Shown: piece by piece, positions 31,484 to 41,495 of the stretch
How the letters are laid out: each line of letters opens with the position of its first letter
How positions within the stretch are numbered: the stretch's first letter is position 1
Source of the DNA: Chloroflexota bacterium
GTDB taxonomy: Bacteria; Chloroflexota; Anaerolineae; Anaerolineales; Villigracilaceae
Length of the DNA stretch: 64,000 nucleotides
Direction: 5' to 3'
Assembly: GCA_024434165.1 (NCBI GenBank)
Contig: QMIW01000039.1
Span: forward strand, 1-64,000
Translations under genes and position numbers: made by a program
The notes under the pieces: generated by a model
What the model was told of the DNA's origin: nothing
The model's input: only the letters and a program-made list of their open reading frames with translations
Databases searched by the model: none

Positions 31484-33490
31484 TTACTTGATTTCGATCT
31501 GATACGCCGCTTCCTCGCGCGTAAAGCGTGTGGTGCCCGCCACAACCAGATAGGCGGTCTCACCCGGTTTCAATGAAATCGGAATTTCAGCGGTCTGGTC
31601 TTCGTTGAGCGGAATCATCGTCACACTGGAATCGCCCGAATGGACGAGCGCCAGCCCGAACGTCTGCGGAAGCGCGTTTTGGATTCGCACAAAGCCTTCG
31701 GCAAGCCATCCGCCGTCGTCCGCCTCAAAATCGGACCGATACCCTGCCGCTTCGACCGCGACATCGTCCACCATGAAGCCTTCCCCGTTGACCGCTGCGT
31801 CGGTGATGTATTCAAACCGGATGAATACTTTTTTACCCGCATACTGCGAAAGATCAACCTGCTCCTCGATCCAGCCGTTCGTCCCGCCGGTGTAGCCCCA
31901 GCCGTAGGAGTTGCCGCTGGGGTCTGTGCCTGTGCCGGAAGGCGTGGGCAGAATTTCCCAAGCCTTGCCGTCTTCCGAGGCTTCCACATAGACGTAATCC
32001 CAGTCGGTTTCGATATCGTACCAGGCGCGGAAGGACAACTCGATGGGCGCGCTCACGTTCGTGAAGTCGAACTCGCGCGTGAGCGTCGTGTTCGATTCAT
32101 CGCCCTTGTTCGACCAGAAGGCGTATTGCCCGGAATACGGGTCAACCGGCAGGAGGCTGGTGACGGTGGAGCCGGTGAAGCGAAGCGTGTAATCGCCCTC
32201 GCATTCGATGGCAATGTAGTCCACGCCGTATTGATGCACCGAACGGGTGAGCGGCTCCTGCGGGCAATCGTAAATGGTCTCCGTGACGTAGGCGCGCTGT
32301 GCGCCGGGGTAATTGTTGTAAACATAGCGCCCGTCGCCCACGGATTTATCGAGCAGGAAGTTGGCTAACGCCCAGTCCATGAAGAACGCATCGGCGGTGA
32401 TGGGCTGACCGGTGAGCGGGTCCACGGCTTGAATCTGCCGGAGAACGTCGTCCACGCTTTCGAGTCCGTTGGCGGGATCTTTGACGAGCAGTTGGGTCGC
32501 CTCCTCGCCGAAGCGGTCGAGGAAGTACGCCATGAACAGGAAACTCGCGCCGTAATGCGGGGGACGCGAATCCTGGTCGTTGGGCCAGTCGTTCAATTGC
32601 AGGTCGGTATCAATGATGTATGCCCTGTCTGCGCCGCCGGGGTCGAAGCCGTTGATGAACGACGCCAGTTCGGAGGAGCCTTCGTTCAGCCAGGAGGTTT
32701 CGTTCAGGTCATTGTGCCAGTGGATCATGTGCTGGAACTCGTGCGCCAGCACGCCATAGGTGAAAGTGCTGCTGAGGAAAGTGTTATCTGCACTGAACAG
32801 GAACATCTCGTGCGCGTTGGAATATTCGTTGACCAGCGGGTGATAAGAGTCCTTCGAGGAAAAATACCCGGCGATGGAAGACCCCAGTCCGCGCGCGTAC
32901 AGGATGTAAATGTGTTCGTCCCCGTCAATGCCGGGCGACCACTCCCCGCCGAAGAATTCGCGGTTGGTCGGGTAGATGTCGTTCTCGAAGGCTTCCATCA
33001 ACGCCCGCACTTCGGATGAGTCCACCTCCACGCCGTCCTGAACCCAGAAATAAGCGTGCGGAGTGACGTATTGCAAGACAGCCGTGACGCGGTTGTTCTT
33101 GTTCGTGTCGAGGTTATGTACCCAGAATTCATCCCGCTCGCCTGCGGTGCGCGGCGCGGCATCCGCTGCCATCACCTCCGGCACGCTGCAAATGCCGTTC
33201 AAGCGGCAGGCAATTTCACGCGGATTGTTGACCGGGACGATGGTGTTCTCCAGGGTTTCGAGCGTGCCGTTTTGAATCGTCTCGACGGGCGGTCTTGTGA
33301 CCTCAGGCTCCCGCGTAACGGTAAAGGGCGTGACGAAAACCGGGTCGGCGGAGGGGGAGGACAGCGAGCCGTAGATGTTGAAATAGGCAAACCCGCCCAG
33401 CCCGGCAAGCACCAGGCAGGCAAAACCTAATAGAACGATAATGCCAATCACCAGCCAAACGCCCCCTGTTTTGTTTTGTGTGTTTTCCAT
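31484..33490 (-). CDS. Secreted, membrane-tethered zinc metallopeptidase (gluzincin type)
   Basis: A 668-residue protein from ATG 33490 with an N-terminal membrane anchor (residues about 11-40). The catalytic motif HEFQHMIHW is at residues 250-258, with a downstream Glu in WLNEGSSEL about 16 residues later, giving the HEXXH + E zinc site of gluzincins. The C-terminal half holds a beta-sandwich domain like that of immune inhibitor A or MAM proteins (WDYVYVEASEDGKAWEIL; QYAGKKVFIRFEYITD; GFMVDDVAVE) and a second beta domain. It probably degrades protein outside the membrane. The gene stands alone; AAGGA precedes the start. Confidence 0.82.
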   Translation of the reverse strand: MENTQNKTGGVWLVIGIIVLLGFACLVLAGLGGFAYFNIYGSLSSPSADPVFVTPFTVTREPEVTRPPVETIQNGTLETLENTIVPVNNPREIACRLNGICSVPEVMAADAAPRTAGERDEFWVHNLDTNKNNRVTAVLQYVTPHAYFWVQDGVEVDSSEVRALMEAFENDIYPTNREFFGGEWSPGIDGDEHIYILYARGLGSSIAGYFSSKDSYHPLVNEYSNAHEMFLFSADNTFLSSTFTYGVLAHEFQHMIHWHNDLNETSWLNEGSSELASFINGFDPGGADRAYIIDTDLQLNDWPNDQDSRPPHYGASFLFMAYFLDRFGEEATQLLVKDPANGLESVDDVLRQIQAVDPLTGQPITADAFFMDWALANFLLDKSVGDGRYVYNNYPGAQRAYVTETIYDCPQEPLTRSVHQYGVDYIAIECEGDYTLRFTGSTVTSLLPVDPYSGQYAFWSNKGDESNTTLTREFDFTNVSAPIELSFRAWYDIETDWDYVYVEASEDGKAWEILPTPSGTGTDPSGNSYGWGYTGGTNGWIEEQVDLSQYAGKKVFIRFEYITDAAVNGEGFMVDDVAVEAAGYRSDFEADDGGWLAEGFVRIQNALPQTFGLALVHSGDSSVTMIPLNEDQTAEIPISLKPGETAYLVVAGTTRFTREEAAYQIEIK

Positions 33491-33590
33491 AGATTGTTCC
33501 TTGAATCGGATTCGTTCGATAATACTCGTTCTGTCTGAAAAACGGATTAGGAAATTCGGGTCAACGCGGCTTGCGCCAGTCCCAAAAGAA

Positions 33591-33621
33591 CACACCCCCG
33601 AACTGCCTGTTCGAGGGTGTG
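33591..33621 (-). terminator. Terminator after clpC
   Basis: CACACCCCCGAAC pairs with GTTCGAGGGTGTG (one mismatch), followed on the minus strand by TTCTTTT. Confidence 0.75.
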
Positions 33622-33628
33622 ATGCCGT

Positions 33629-36106
33629 TTACACATTCACTTTCTCTTTGGTTTTTTTCTTCACACTCGCATCGGACGTGTGGAAGATGATCTTGTTTTC
33701 CTTCGCGTCCACATCCACGACCACTTCGGCGCCTTCCTTGAACCTGCCGCCCAGTAATTCCACCGAAAGCGGACTCTCGACATGCTTTTGAATCGCCCTG
33801 CGCAGCGGACGCGCGCCAAAGGCGGGATCGTAGCCTTCTTTGGCGATCCAGGCGCGGGCGGCGTCGGTCAACTGCACGGTAATGTTGTGTTCGTTGAGGC
33901 GGTCCTGCACTTCCTTCATTTGCAGGACGACGATTTCTTCCATCTGTTTGAGCGAGAGCGGCGAGAACATGATGATCTCGTCAATACGGTTGAGGAACTC
34001 GGGGCGGAAGGCTTCCTTGAGCGCCTTCTCGATCTTGGCGTGCGCGTCGCGGTCGGAGTCGTCCGATTTTTGCGGTAAAAAGCCCAGGGTGCCACCCTTC
34101 CTCACATACTCGGTGCCCAGGTTCGAGGTCATGATCAGAACCGTGTTGCGGAAATCCACCACGTTGCCCTGACCATCGGTCATGCGCCCGTCGTCGAGGA
34201 TTTGCAGCAGCGCGTTCCAAACTTCGGGGTGCGCCTTCTCGATCTCGTCGAAGAGCAGCACGCGGTACGGTCTGCGGCGGACGGCTTCGGTGAGTTGACC
34301 GCCTTCCTCATAGCCGACGTATCCCGGAGGCGCGCCGAACAAACGCGAGACCGTGTGCTGTTCGCGGTACTCGGACATGTCAATGCGGACGAGCGCGTCT
34401 TCATCGTCGAACATGAACCAGGCGAGGGCTTTGGCAAGTTCGGTCTTGCCCACGCCGGAGGGACCGATGAAGATGAACGAACCGATCGGGCGGCTTGGGT
34501 CTTTGAGCCCGGAGCGCGCGCGGCGGATCGCATCCGAAATGGCGTGGATGGCTTCCTCCTGCCCGATGATGCGCTCGTGCAAACGCGCCTCCATGTGCAG
34601 GAGTTTTTCGGCTTCGGTTTCCATCATCTGCGAAACGGGGATGCCCGTCCACTGGTGCACAACGGCGGCGATGTCGTCCACATCCACCACTTCGTCCAGC
34701 TGATGTTCGGATTCCCATTTGTCGCGCTTGGCGATGTATTCCTGTTCGAGGCGCAGGCGTTCGGCTTTCTTTTGCGCAGCGCGTTCGTAATCGCGCTCCA
34801 AGCCCGCCTGTTCCTCTTCGGCTTGCAGTTTGTCAATCTCGCTTTTCATCGCCTTGAGGTCGGGCGGCATGGAGTAGAGCGCCACGCGCAGTTTTGCCGC
34901 GGCTTCGTCCATCAGGTCAATGGCTTTATCGGGCAGGTGACGGTCGGTCACGTAGCGGTCGGCAAGGCGGGCGGCGGCTTCCAGCGCATCGTCCGCAAAA
35001 CGGACTTTGTGATGCGCCTCGTAACGGTCGCGCAGTCCGTGCAGCATTTTGATGGTATCGTCCACGCTCGGCTCGTCCACATAGATCGGCGCGAAGCGGC
35101 GTTCGAGCGCGGCGTCTTTTTCGATGTATTTGTGGAACTCGTCCAGCGTGGTCGCGCCGATACATTGCAGTTCGCCGCGCGCCAGCGCCGGCTTGAGCAT
35201 GTTGCTCGCATCCATCGCGCCCTGGGCGGCTCCCGCGCCCACGACCGTGTGCAGCTCGTCAATCATCAGGATGATGTCGCCCTTCGCCCGCTGGACTTCC
35301 TCCATTACGGCTTTGAGGCGTTCCTCGAACTCGCCTCTGAATCTGGACCCGGCGATCATCGCGCCCAAATCGAGCGCCACCACCCGTTTGCCGGAGAGAA
35401 TCTCCGGCACGTCGTTGGAGGCGATCTTCTGCGCCAGACCTTCGGCGATGGCGGTCTTGCCCACGCCCGCTTCACCGATGAGGACCGGGTTGTTCTTCGT
35501 GCGGCGGGAGAGGATCTGAATCAGGCGCAGGATTTCGTTGTCGCGCCCGATGACGGGATCGAGTTTGCCTTCGCGCGCCAGTTGGGTCAGGTCGCGCGAG
35601 TATTTTTCGAGCGTGCGGTAGCGCGTCTCGGCTTGCGGGTCGGTCACGCGTTGACCGCCGCGCAAATCCTGAATGGCATCATAGACGCGGTCGCGCGTCA
35701 GCCCGGCGGATTCCAATATGCGCGCGGCGGGCGTGTTGCGCTCGGTGAGAATTGCCAGGAAGATATGTTCCGTCGAAATGTACTCGTCCTTCAGGCGGTT
35801 CGCCTCTTCGTTGGCAAGGTCAATGATCCGCTTGACGCGCGGCGTGATGAAGATCTGTCCCGCGCCGCCGCCGAAGATGTTCGCCTTCGGGCTGGCGCGC
35901 AGGGTGGCGTCGAGACGCTCGGTGAGCGCTTGCGCGCTGACGCTCAGTTTTTCCAAAATCTGGGGAATGACCCCGCCGGGCTGTTCGATCAGCGCCAGCA
36001 GGATGTGTTCGGTGTCAATCTGGTTGTGTCCGTAACGCTGGATGATCTCCGCGGCGCGCTGGGCGGCTTCCTGGGCTCTCTCTGTAAATCGGTCAAATCG
36101 CATCAT
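33629..36106 (-). CDS. clpC: ClpC-type AAA+ unfoldase
   Basis: An 825-residue HSP100 ATPase that unfolds substrates for ClpP. It has the double Clp-N repeat (residues 1-150), a first AAA+ module with Walker [10 protein letters not shown] and DEX box [13 protein letters not shown], and a mid-domain with a UVR-like motif ([20 protein letters not shown]) that marks ClpC rather than ClpB. The second AAA+ module has [15 protein letters not shown] and ends in the ClpB-D2-small domain. GGAGG lies 9 nt before ATG 36106. The leader contains an 18-bp perfect palindrome that may bind a heat-shock repressor. CtsR/McsA/McsB genes are not adjacent. Confidence 0.95.
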   Translation of the reverse strand: MMRFDRFTERAQEAAQRAAEIIQRYGHNQIDTEHILLALIEQPGGVIPQILEKLSVSAQALTERLDATLRASPKANIFGGGAGQIFITPRVKRIIDLANEEANRLKDEYISTEHIFLAILTERNTPAARILESAGLTRDRVYDAIQDLRGGQRVTDPQAETRYRTLEKYSRDLTQLAREGKLDPVIGRDNEILRLIQILSRRTKNNPVLIGEAGVGKTAIAEGLAQKIASNDVPEILSGKRVVALDLGAMIAGSRFRGEFEERLKAVMEEVQRAKGDIILMIDELHTVVGAGAAQGAMDASNMLKPALARGELQCIGATTLDEFHKYIEKDAALERRFAPIYVDEPSVDDTIKMLHGLRDRYEAHHKVRFADDALEAAARLADRYVTDRHLPDKAIDLMDEAAAKLRVALYSMPPDLKAMKSEIDKLQAEEEQAGLERDYERAAQKKAERLRLEQEYIAKRDKWESEHQLDEVVDVDDIAAVVHQWTGIPVSQMMETEAEKLLHMEARLHERIIGQEEAIHAISDAIRRARSGLKDPSRPIGSFIFIGPSGVGKTELAKALAWFMFDDEDALVRIDMSEYREQHTVSRLFGAPPGYVGYEEGGQLTEAVRRRPYRVLLFDEIEKAHPEVWNALLQILDDGRMTDGQGNVVDFRNTVLIMTSNLGTEYVRKGGTLGFLPQKSDDSDRDAHAKIEKALKEAFRPEFLNRIDEIIMFSPLSLKQMEEIVVLQMKEVQDRLNEHNITVQLTDAARAWIAKEGYDPAFGARPLRRAIQKHVESPLSVELLGGRFKEGAEVVVDVDAKENKIIFHTSDASVKKKTKEKVNV

Positions 36107-36124
36107 GGGGATAAACCTCCGTAG

Positions 36125-36142
36125 GACGAAATTAATTTCGTC
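36125..36142. promoter_or_regulatory. 18-bp perfect palindrome in the clpC leader (putative operator)
   Basis: GACGAAATTAATTTCGTC lies between the TATAAT box (36161-36156, minus strand) and the clpC ribosome site. It does not match CIRCE or the CtsR heptad repeat. Confidence 0.55.
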
Positions 36143-36155
36143 TTACAATGCGGGC

Positions 36156-36188
36156 ATTATAACAAAAGCCGCATTGGCGGGCTGTCAA
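36156..36188 (-). promoter_or_regulatory. Possible clpC promoter
   Basis: TATAAT (36161-36156) is a perfect -10. A perfect TTGACA (36188-36183) lies 21 bp upstream, longer than the usual spacer, so either the -35 is not used or an activator is needed. Confidence 0.45.
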
Positions 36189-36221
36189 TGCGGCGTAAGA
36201 GGAGTGTTAGATTTTGGGGAG

Positions 36222-36902
36222 TCAGGCGGAGAGCAGGCGGCTTTGTTCCACCACAGCCGCCGGGGAAAACAACCGGACGTGCTCCTCGATCTTCCCCAGT
36301 TGGGATTCCACCGCTTCCAGCGGGACGCCGTTGGGCGCATAGACCACATAGAGCGCGTGTGTCGTTTCGGGCGCGATCGGCGAGCGGTCGTCCTGCCCGT
36401 GAATGATCGAGCAACACAGTCCCAGTGCGTCGCGCATGACCATATCGCCCGGAAGCGCGGATTTGACCGCCCCGCCCATTTGCGTGAACTGGTCGCCCGC
36501 CCGCGCCGCATCCATGACGATGGGTCCGCGCAATTTGGAGACGTCATGCCCGGCTGTGAGCGCGAAAGTCTCCACCTCGGCGGCAAAGTTGGCATCCACC
36601 AGCGGCGAAACGTTCGGCAGGCTTTTGCCCTTCAACACGATGGATTCGAGTTGCAGCAGGACGTGATACGTCTTGCTGAATTTCTTGTAATACTTTTGGT
36701 AAGCCGCCATTGCCGGCAGCGAGAGAAAGTCCTGCCGGGTGAAACCCTTGTACCGTTCCCGCAGATGCGCTTCCACCTCCCGTTTTCGGTCATCCAACAG
36801 CGGGGCAGAGGCGGAATTATCCACGCCGGAGACTTCCAACAAACCGATCACCGCCCCGGGGTGGGCAGTGCGCCATTCATCCGTTCCTGAAATTAAAAGC
36901 AT
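36222..36902 (-). CDS. Solo B3/B4-domain protein (phenylalanyl-tRNA synthetase beta-like)
   Basis: A 226-residue protein of the free-standing B3/4 domain family, related to the editing/tRNA-binding region of PheT. Recognisable patches are QLESIVLKGKSLPNVSPLVD, GHDVSKLRGPIVMDAARAGD and DALGLCCSIIHGQDDRS. The family may edit misacylated tRNA or bind nucleic acid, but its role is unproven. It lies just upstream of clpC on the same strand with a promoter between them. Its own leader holds a stable hairpin at 36921-36956. Confidence 0.82.
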   Translation of the reverse strand: MLLISGTDEWRTAHPGAVIGLLEVSGVDNSASAPLLDDRKREVEAHLRERYKGFTRQDFLSLPAMAAYQKYYKKFSKTYHVLLQLESIVLKGKSLPNVSPLVDANFAAEVETFALTAGHDVSKLRGPIVMDAARAGDQFTQMGGAVKSALPGDMVMRDALGLCCSIIHGQDDRSPIAPETTHALYVVYAPNGVPLEAVESQLGKIEEHVRLFSPAAVVEQSRLLSA

Positions 36903-36920
36903 GTTTCACCGTTAGTCTGT

Positions 36921-36956
36921 CCAAGTGACAGTCACTTGCAGATGACTGCCACTTGG
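36921..36956. repeat. Hairpin in the leader of the B3/B4 gene
   Basis: CCAAGTGACAGTCA pairs with TGACTGCCACTTGG (one mismatch). The left arm also contains the smaller palindrome AAGTGACAGTCACTT. It lies 19-54 nt upstream of the ATG. Confidence 0.65.
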
Positions 36957-36994
36957 ATTCTTATAAGACATGTTTCGGCTTGTTTGGGTCAACT

Positions 36995-37088
36995 AAGTAG
37001 TCGGTCGAAATAAATTTTACAAAAATACGCTCCCGGCGGCGTCCCCGCCGCCGAGGACGGCGGCATGAGCAGGAATTTGTTTTCTAAA
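36995..37088 (+). repeat. Short palindromic mobile repeat, copy B
   Basis: AAGTAGTCGGTC (36995-37006) plus GAAA is followed by the 78-base core identical to window positions 1-78. The right terminal motif is missing; the core runs into unique DNA after TTTCTAAA. The rest of the gap 36957-37160 shows no gene. Confidence 0.9.
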
Positions 37089-37160
37089 CCAAATAAGGAA
37101 GCCTAACGCATTATCTCTGAAGGGAAAAAGCGGCAATATTAGCGGCTACACAAGTGGAAA

Positions 37161-40013
37161 TTAGGGGGCGCTTTGGTATGTGGGATCGGTACGCACCTGA
37201 CGCAGGAGATTATCCCAAACCTCATGTGGAGTTTTTCCTGTCCACTCTGGTAAGCGTTCCCGCCACCATGCCGCTTCATCTTGCAATTCCGCACTTCCTT
37301 TTTCGGTCAATTTTGCCAACAGGGTATCCATGCGTTTTATCCAATTTTCAGTGAAACGCCACTGTTCTTTTGTTTCTTCAAGCAGGGATTGAATACCCGG
37401 CTTGACTTCCAGCAGTAGGGATTCTGCTTCTTTTCGTAGCGCTTCATCTCCAAGCAAAATCCCCGTCACTTCAGGTGTGTAGCGATATACCAAAGCCACA
37501 TAGACTTCACCACCTTTGTTGGGACGCATCACTTCATCGCGTACACGGCTCAACAGACGTCCAAAAGCGCGCGCATCCTCGGCGGAAAGGCTCTGCAAAA
37601 TTAGCTCTTCCGGATTGCCTTCTGTGCGTGGGAGAGTGCCCACTGTACGCAACGGGAGCATTTCCCAAATTTCCCTGCCGGTCTTGTTTTCAAAGCGAGG
37701 CAGCCAGATACGCCACCAGCGGATTTCCCGCTTCAGGCTTGGGCTGGATTTCGTTTCGACCTGTTTTAGCAACGAAAGTGAGCGTTTGACCCAAGCAGCG
37801 GGGAGACGCGCCCCATCTGTCTTGCCATCAAGCATATCTTCCAGCAAAGGACGAACTTCCAGCATCAATGTCCGTGTGTCTTGACGCAGATTAGCGTCAT
37901 TCAATAATATCGTAGTGACTTCTGGCGCGTGGCGATAGATCAGGCGGATGTAGGCATCCCCCTTCGGGTCGGGAAGCATTACTTCATCCCGAGTGCGACT
38001 GAGCAAATTGGAATATTCTTCGCGTACCTGTGGAGACTCATCTTGCAAGGCGGCTTCTTCAGCGGCAAACCATTGTCCCCATGGTTCCGGCGTTGGCGGA
38101 ATGGATGAGGTGGGTGTGACGGCGCTGGTCGGTGTAGCCAACTGAATAGGAGTGGGTGTCATGAAAGGCGTTGCGGTAGGTTGCCCAGGGATTACGCCAG
38201 ATGCTCCGATGACCTCTTTGGAGAAACCGGGGCCTTCCCAACACACGCTTAACCCTGCTTCCTCGCCTGGACCCTGAGCATATTCCACTCGGACTGAGTG
38301 TAAACCCTGTGACAGGTCAAGCAATGGGCTGAAATACTCGTGAGGGCCTTGTACGACCCAGCTTTCGATGCGAGTTGTCCCGTCAATTTTCAGCCGCCCG
38401 CCGTCGTCCAACCCACCAAGATAGAAGCGGTATTGTCCCGTTTGAGGCACATACAGATTGCCGTCCCAAACAGCGCTCCAGAATGTGCTATTTACACCGG
38501 GGGCGGGCGAGGACATATCGGTGTCGAAATTGATGGAGGGTTCAACGCCAGAAAATATAATGGGGGGTGAGAAAGTCTGCCAGGTGATTGGACCGCCAAT
38601 TTGCCACTGCCCGTCATCCTGGTCGTTGTAATAGTACACGCCCAATCCATCAGAGTAATAGCCACGCCCGTTGGCAGGCAGCAGCGGGGTCAACGTCACG
38701 CTGACATCAATCCGTGCCTCCGGCCAGCCGCCTGTTGAGAACCAGTTGCCGCCTGTTCGTTTCAAATCCAGATGTAGGGTATATTCGCCTGTACCGCAAG
38801 GGGCGGGGATGGAAACTGTAAAAGGTGACGCGCTCCTATCCGGCGTGGAATCGCCTTTTTCCAACGCCAGAAGCGTGGTCAATTCCAGCCAGTTTGCAGG
38901 GTCTGCGTCTGCGCCGCGCACCGTCCACTGATAGCCAAGGGTGATTTCGTCTGCTACCCAATCAGAGACGGACGTGTTCTGGAGTTGCAGTTGCAGGGGG
39001 CGGGGTTGGGCATTGTTCAGGATGGGAATTTCTCCAACGGGAAGGCCGAAGTTGTCATGCCAGAGCAGGCTCCAGCGGTCGTCTGGGGCAACTTTGTTGC
39101 CGCTCCCATCCAGAATGTCTATACCAGTATAGTAGTGGACGAGAATTTGACGGTGGTCATCCCAGCGGACAGACCAAGGATCGCCTTCACCTAATCGGCT
39201 AGAATTGCCCCACGCCCAACGATTTGCCCCATTCTGACTCATACCCCTTTGATGAGCTCCGGTACTGGATATAATGCCTGGAATTGCCGGGTCGTAACTG
39301 ATGGGATCTTGTATGCTTTTTAGATAGTTGTAATCGCCCGCCGCTGTTGTCAAGTAAGCGTCCGCCGAGAATTCGGCGAAAATAGCCCCTCTATTCGGTT
39401 CGGCGGCGTCTCCCATGTATAGGATGTTCGCTACTGCGTTTTGAATCCGTGTTTGATCGTCTGCGGAAAGTGTATCGAAATAGTGGGGGACGAAGACCTG
39501 AAAGGTGTTCGAGTTGTTGATTTCGCGGTTGCAATTGTTCCAAGAATCTAAGCCTTGCGAATAACGAATGGCACAATAAGCATAAGTACGGGCGGCAATT
39601 GCCTGCGCTTGCAATCCCAAGTCGTGATGTCCTGCAGTTCCCATTTCCCGAGGAATGACATCCAAAAGATAATCTGTTTCAATGGACACGGTGGTGGGAT
39701 TGGTAGAGTAAGGATAAGCGAGGGTTTCATCTCCTGGGTATGCTGTACATCCCCAGCGAGTGTCTGCCTCATTTTGCTCTGTTGATGGATTATCCATCTG
39801 ACACAGTGGTTCTTCTGAATTGCTTGTATCAATCCCGCCGGATGCCGTTAATGGATACATCTTCACCGTAACATCCAAATATGGTTCTTCTAACTGCGCC
39901 ACTGCCGATTGAGGAAAGAGAATATGGAGCCCAAAGATGATAGAAAATATCAGAGCAAGCCTAATGAAAGATGATCTTGGCTTCTTTGTTTCACCTCCAC
40001 CGCGATAGCGCAA
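37161..40013 (-). CDS. Secreted SpoIID/LytB-PA14 protein with duplicated helical C-terminal domain
   Basis: A 950-residue exported protein. After the signal peptide (ending SAVAQ), residues about 45-305 form a SpoIID/LytB amidase-like domain (QAQAIAARTYAYCAIRYSQG and GAHQRGMSQNGANRWAWG), which acts on cell-wall glycans. A beta domain follows, then a PA14 carbohydrate-binding domain (about 475-620; YRFYLGGLDDGGRLKIDG), a Pro/Thr linker and two tandem ~150-residue helical repeats (LLSRTRDEVMLP near 674; LLSRVRDEVMRP near 824) not recognised. The start is TTG 40013 with GGGGAG upstream, overlapping the preceding gene by 64 nt. Base composition is lower in GC than its neighbours. Confidence 0.78.
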   Translation of the reverse strand: MRYRGGGETKKPRSSFIRLALIFSIIFGLHILFPQSAVAQLEEPYLDVTVKMYPLTASGGIDTSNSEEPLCQMDNPSTEQNEADTRWGCTAYPGDETLAYPYSTNPTTVSIETDYLLDVIPREMGTAGHHDLGLQAQAIAARTYAYCAIRYSQGLDSWNNCNREINNSNTFQVFVPHYFDTLSADDQTRIQNAVANILYMGDAAEPNRGAIFAEFSADAYLTTAAGDYNYLKSIQDPISYDPAIPGIISSTGAHQRGMSQNGANRWAWGNSSRLGEGDPWSVRWDDHRQILVHYYTGIDILDGSGNKVAPDDRWSLLWHDNFGLPVGEIPILNNAQPRPLQLQLQNTSVSDWVADEITLGYQWTVRGADADPANWLELTTLLALEKGDSTPDRSASPFTVSIPAPCGTGEYTLHLDLKRTGGNWFSTGGWPEARIDVSVTLTPLLPANGRGYYSDGLGVYYYNDQDDGQWQIGGPITWQTFSPPIIFSGVEPSINFDTDMSSPAPGVNSTFWSAVWDGNLYVPQTGQYRFYLGGLDDGGRLKIDGTTRIESWVVQGPHEYFSPLLDLSQGLHSVRVEYAQGPGEEAGLSVCWEGPGFSKEVIGASGVIPGQPTATPFMTPTPIQLATPTSAVTPTSSIPPTPEPWGQWFAAEEAALQDESPQVREEYSNLLSRTRDEVMLPDPKGDAYIRLIYRHAPEVTTILLNDANLRQDTRTLMLEVRPLLEDMLDGKTDGARLPAAWVKRSLSLLKQVETKSSPSLKREIRWWRIWLPRFENKTGREIWEMLPLRTVGTLPRTEGNPEELILQSLSAEDARAFGRLLSRVRDEVMRPNKGGEVYVALVYRYTPEVTGILLGDEALRKEAESLLLEVKPGIQSLLEETKEQWRFTENWIKRMDTLLAKLTEKGSAELQDEAAWWRERLPEWTGKTPHEVWDNLLRQVRTDPTYQSAP

Positions 40014-41266
40014 AGGGCTCCCCGCTCAGGCGTTGCGCAGTTGATAAGGATTGTTTTTCCGTCAGGCGACCATCCGAAATAAATTCCTCCTACTTCGGCA
40101 TCCCACAAATTCACTTTTCGTTCCTGTCCGGTCATAAGGTCAAGCAGACGGTATTCGATGATTGGGTATCCTTTTTGTGTTATGCCAACTTCCCCGGACA
40201 ACAAGAGATATCGTCCGCCAGGAGACCATGCCACCTCGTGTGTATAGAAGGGGCGCGATACAGACACTTCCCACATACATTCATTTTTAACATCCACTAT
40301 TAACAAGGAACTGTATGGATTGGGCAGCCTGCCCGCTGTGGCGCGCACTGCCAGATATTTCCCGTTCGGACTCCATTGAACGTCCAGCGCCCAGCGATAT
40401 TCTTCCTGCCATTTTCCCAGCTTGAACTCCGTTGTCTCTCCTGTCTTCAACTCCATTATCACGAATGACGTATCGTTGTATAGTACTACCGACTGAGAAT
40501 CTGGGGATTGAGCTGCGCGCAAAAGCCGAAGGCTTCGCATTGTAAGCTGCGAAATATTACTCAGCGTAGAGGCGACCTTTGCTGGGCCAATTCTCATCAA
40601 TCTTTGTTGACCGGTCCCCAGAGTAACTACATCTTCGCCATCCGGCATTGCAAAAAGCGGCTGCGTCACTTCTTCTGCCATTACTTCCGCAGGCTGTTTG
40701 TCTAATCCAATCATCATCAAACGACTGCGATTCTTTGCTTGGTTTGTGAACAGGTCGTATGCTATATATATTACAGTTCTTTTGTTTGGCAACCAAAGAG
40801 GATCACCAGAAATTGTGTTATCTTCAGCCAGACGTATAGTCTGACCGTTTTTAATGTTCAGAACTTCAATAGCTACCCTTGAGCCTCCAGGCTTCAAATT
40901 TCTCAATACTAGCACTTCTTCATTCGAGATCCACTGTACGATGCGCAGACCGAAGTCATTGGTCGCTACTACTTTGGGCTCGGAAAAAATATAGCTTTCC
41001 ACACTGGGCACATCGTCCCTGCCGGCAAGAGCATTCGATAATGGGGAAGCACATTGAGATAGCGGTTTCCCAGTTGCCGATGTAGGAGAGGGCGGCAGCG
41101 TTTGTGTAGGAAGGGGTGGGGTGGCAGTTATTCTGGACACCGGCACTGTTTGAGTGGCTGCGGCTAGGGATGTGCTGCCGGGAGAAGCGCTTGATCGGGC
41201 TGCGGAGAATATGGAGATGATTAACCCAATGGCAAGTACGATAGGGAGCAAATTCTTTTTATTCAT
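39950..41266 (-). CDS. Exported TolB-like beta-propeller protein
   Basis: A 438-residue protein with a signal peptide or anchor (residues 5-25), a Ser/Thr/Pro-rich linker (about 30-70) and a repeat domain resembling TolB/WD40-like propeller blades (WSPNGKYLAVRA; AWSPGGRYLLLSG; GWSPDGKTILINC). Each such motif marks one blade. AAGGAGA precedes ATG 41266. It overlaps the SpoIID-PA14 gene by 64 nt in another frame, so they form an operon and may act together at the envelope. The propeller probably mediates protein contact; no enzyme site is seen. Confidence 0.75.
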   Translation of the reverse strand: MNKKNLLPIVLAIGLIISIFSAARSSASPGSTSLAAATQTVPVSRITATPPLPTQTLPPSPTSATGKPLSQCASPLSNALAGRDDVPSVESYIFSEPKVVATNDFGLRIVQWISNEEVLVLRNLKPGGSRVAIEVLNIKNGQTIRLAEDNTISGDPLWLPNKRTVIYIAYDLFTNQAKNRSRLMMIGLDKQPAEVMAEEVTQPLFAMPDGEDVVTLGTGQQRLMRIGPAKVASTLSNISQLTMRSLRLLRAAQSPDSQSVVLYNDTSFVIMELKTGETTEFKLGKWQEEYRWALDVQWSPNGKYLAVRATAGRLPNPYSSLLIVDVKNECMWEVSVSRPFYTHEVAWSPGGRYLLLSGEVGITQKGYPIIEYRLLDLMTGQERKVNLWDAEVGGIYFGWSPDGKTILINCATPERGALCAIAVEVKQRSQDHLSLGLL

Positions 41267-41481
41267 GAGATTCTCCTTTCACTTGTTGCGACACAGATAT
41301 ATTATCTTCTCAACTATGACTTGACAAGCCAACGACTTTGAATTGCCCAATTTGGAATGATACACAGCCATCGGCTGTATAACTCTTTATACCAAAATTA
41401 TACAATCGCCGTTCTTTCCCCGGCAAGATAGCGCATTCCACAACTCTCTCCTTCAAGAGCGCAATTTGTGCCCGTGCTGGG

Positions 41482-41487
41482 TATAAT
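41482..41487 (+). promoter_or_regulatory. -10 box of the leaderless GNAT gene
   Basis: TATAAT lies 8 nt before the ATG with only TCCCCCCA-like sequence between and no ribosome site. The rest of the 41267-41495 gap shows no gene. Confidence 0.6.
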
Positions 41488-41495
41488 TCCCCCCA

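Noticed and set aside
34202-36124. 640-codon open frame antisense to clpC.
   Set aside because: High GC and biased third positions of clpC keep the antisense frame open; the sense protein has every ClpC motif.
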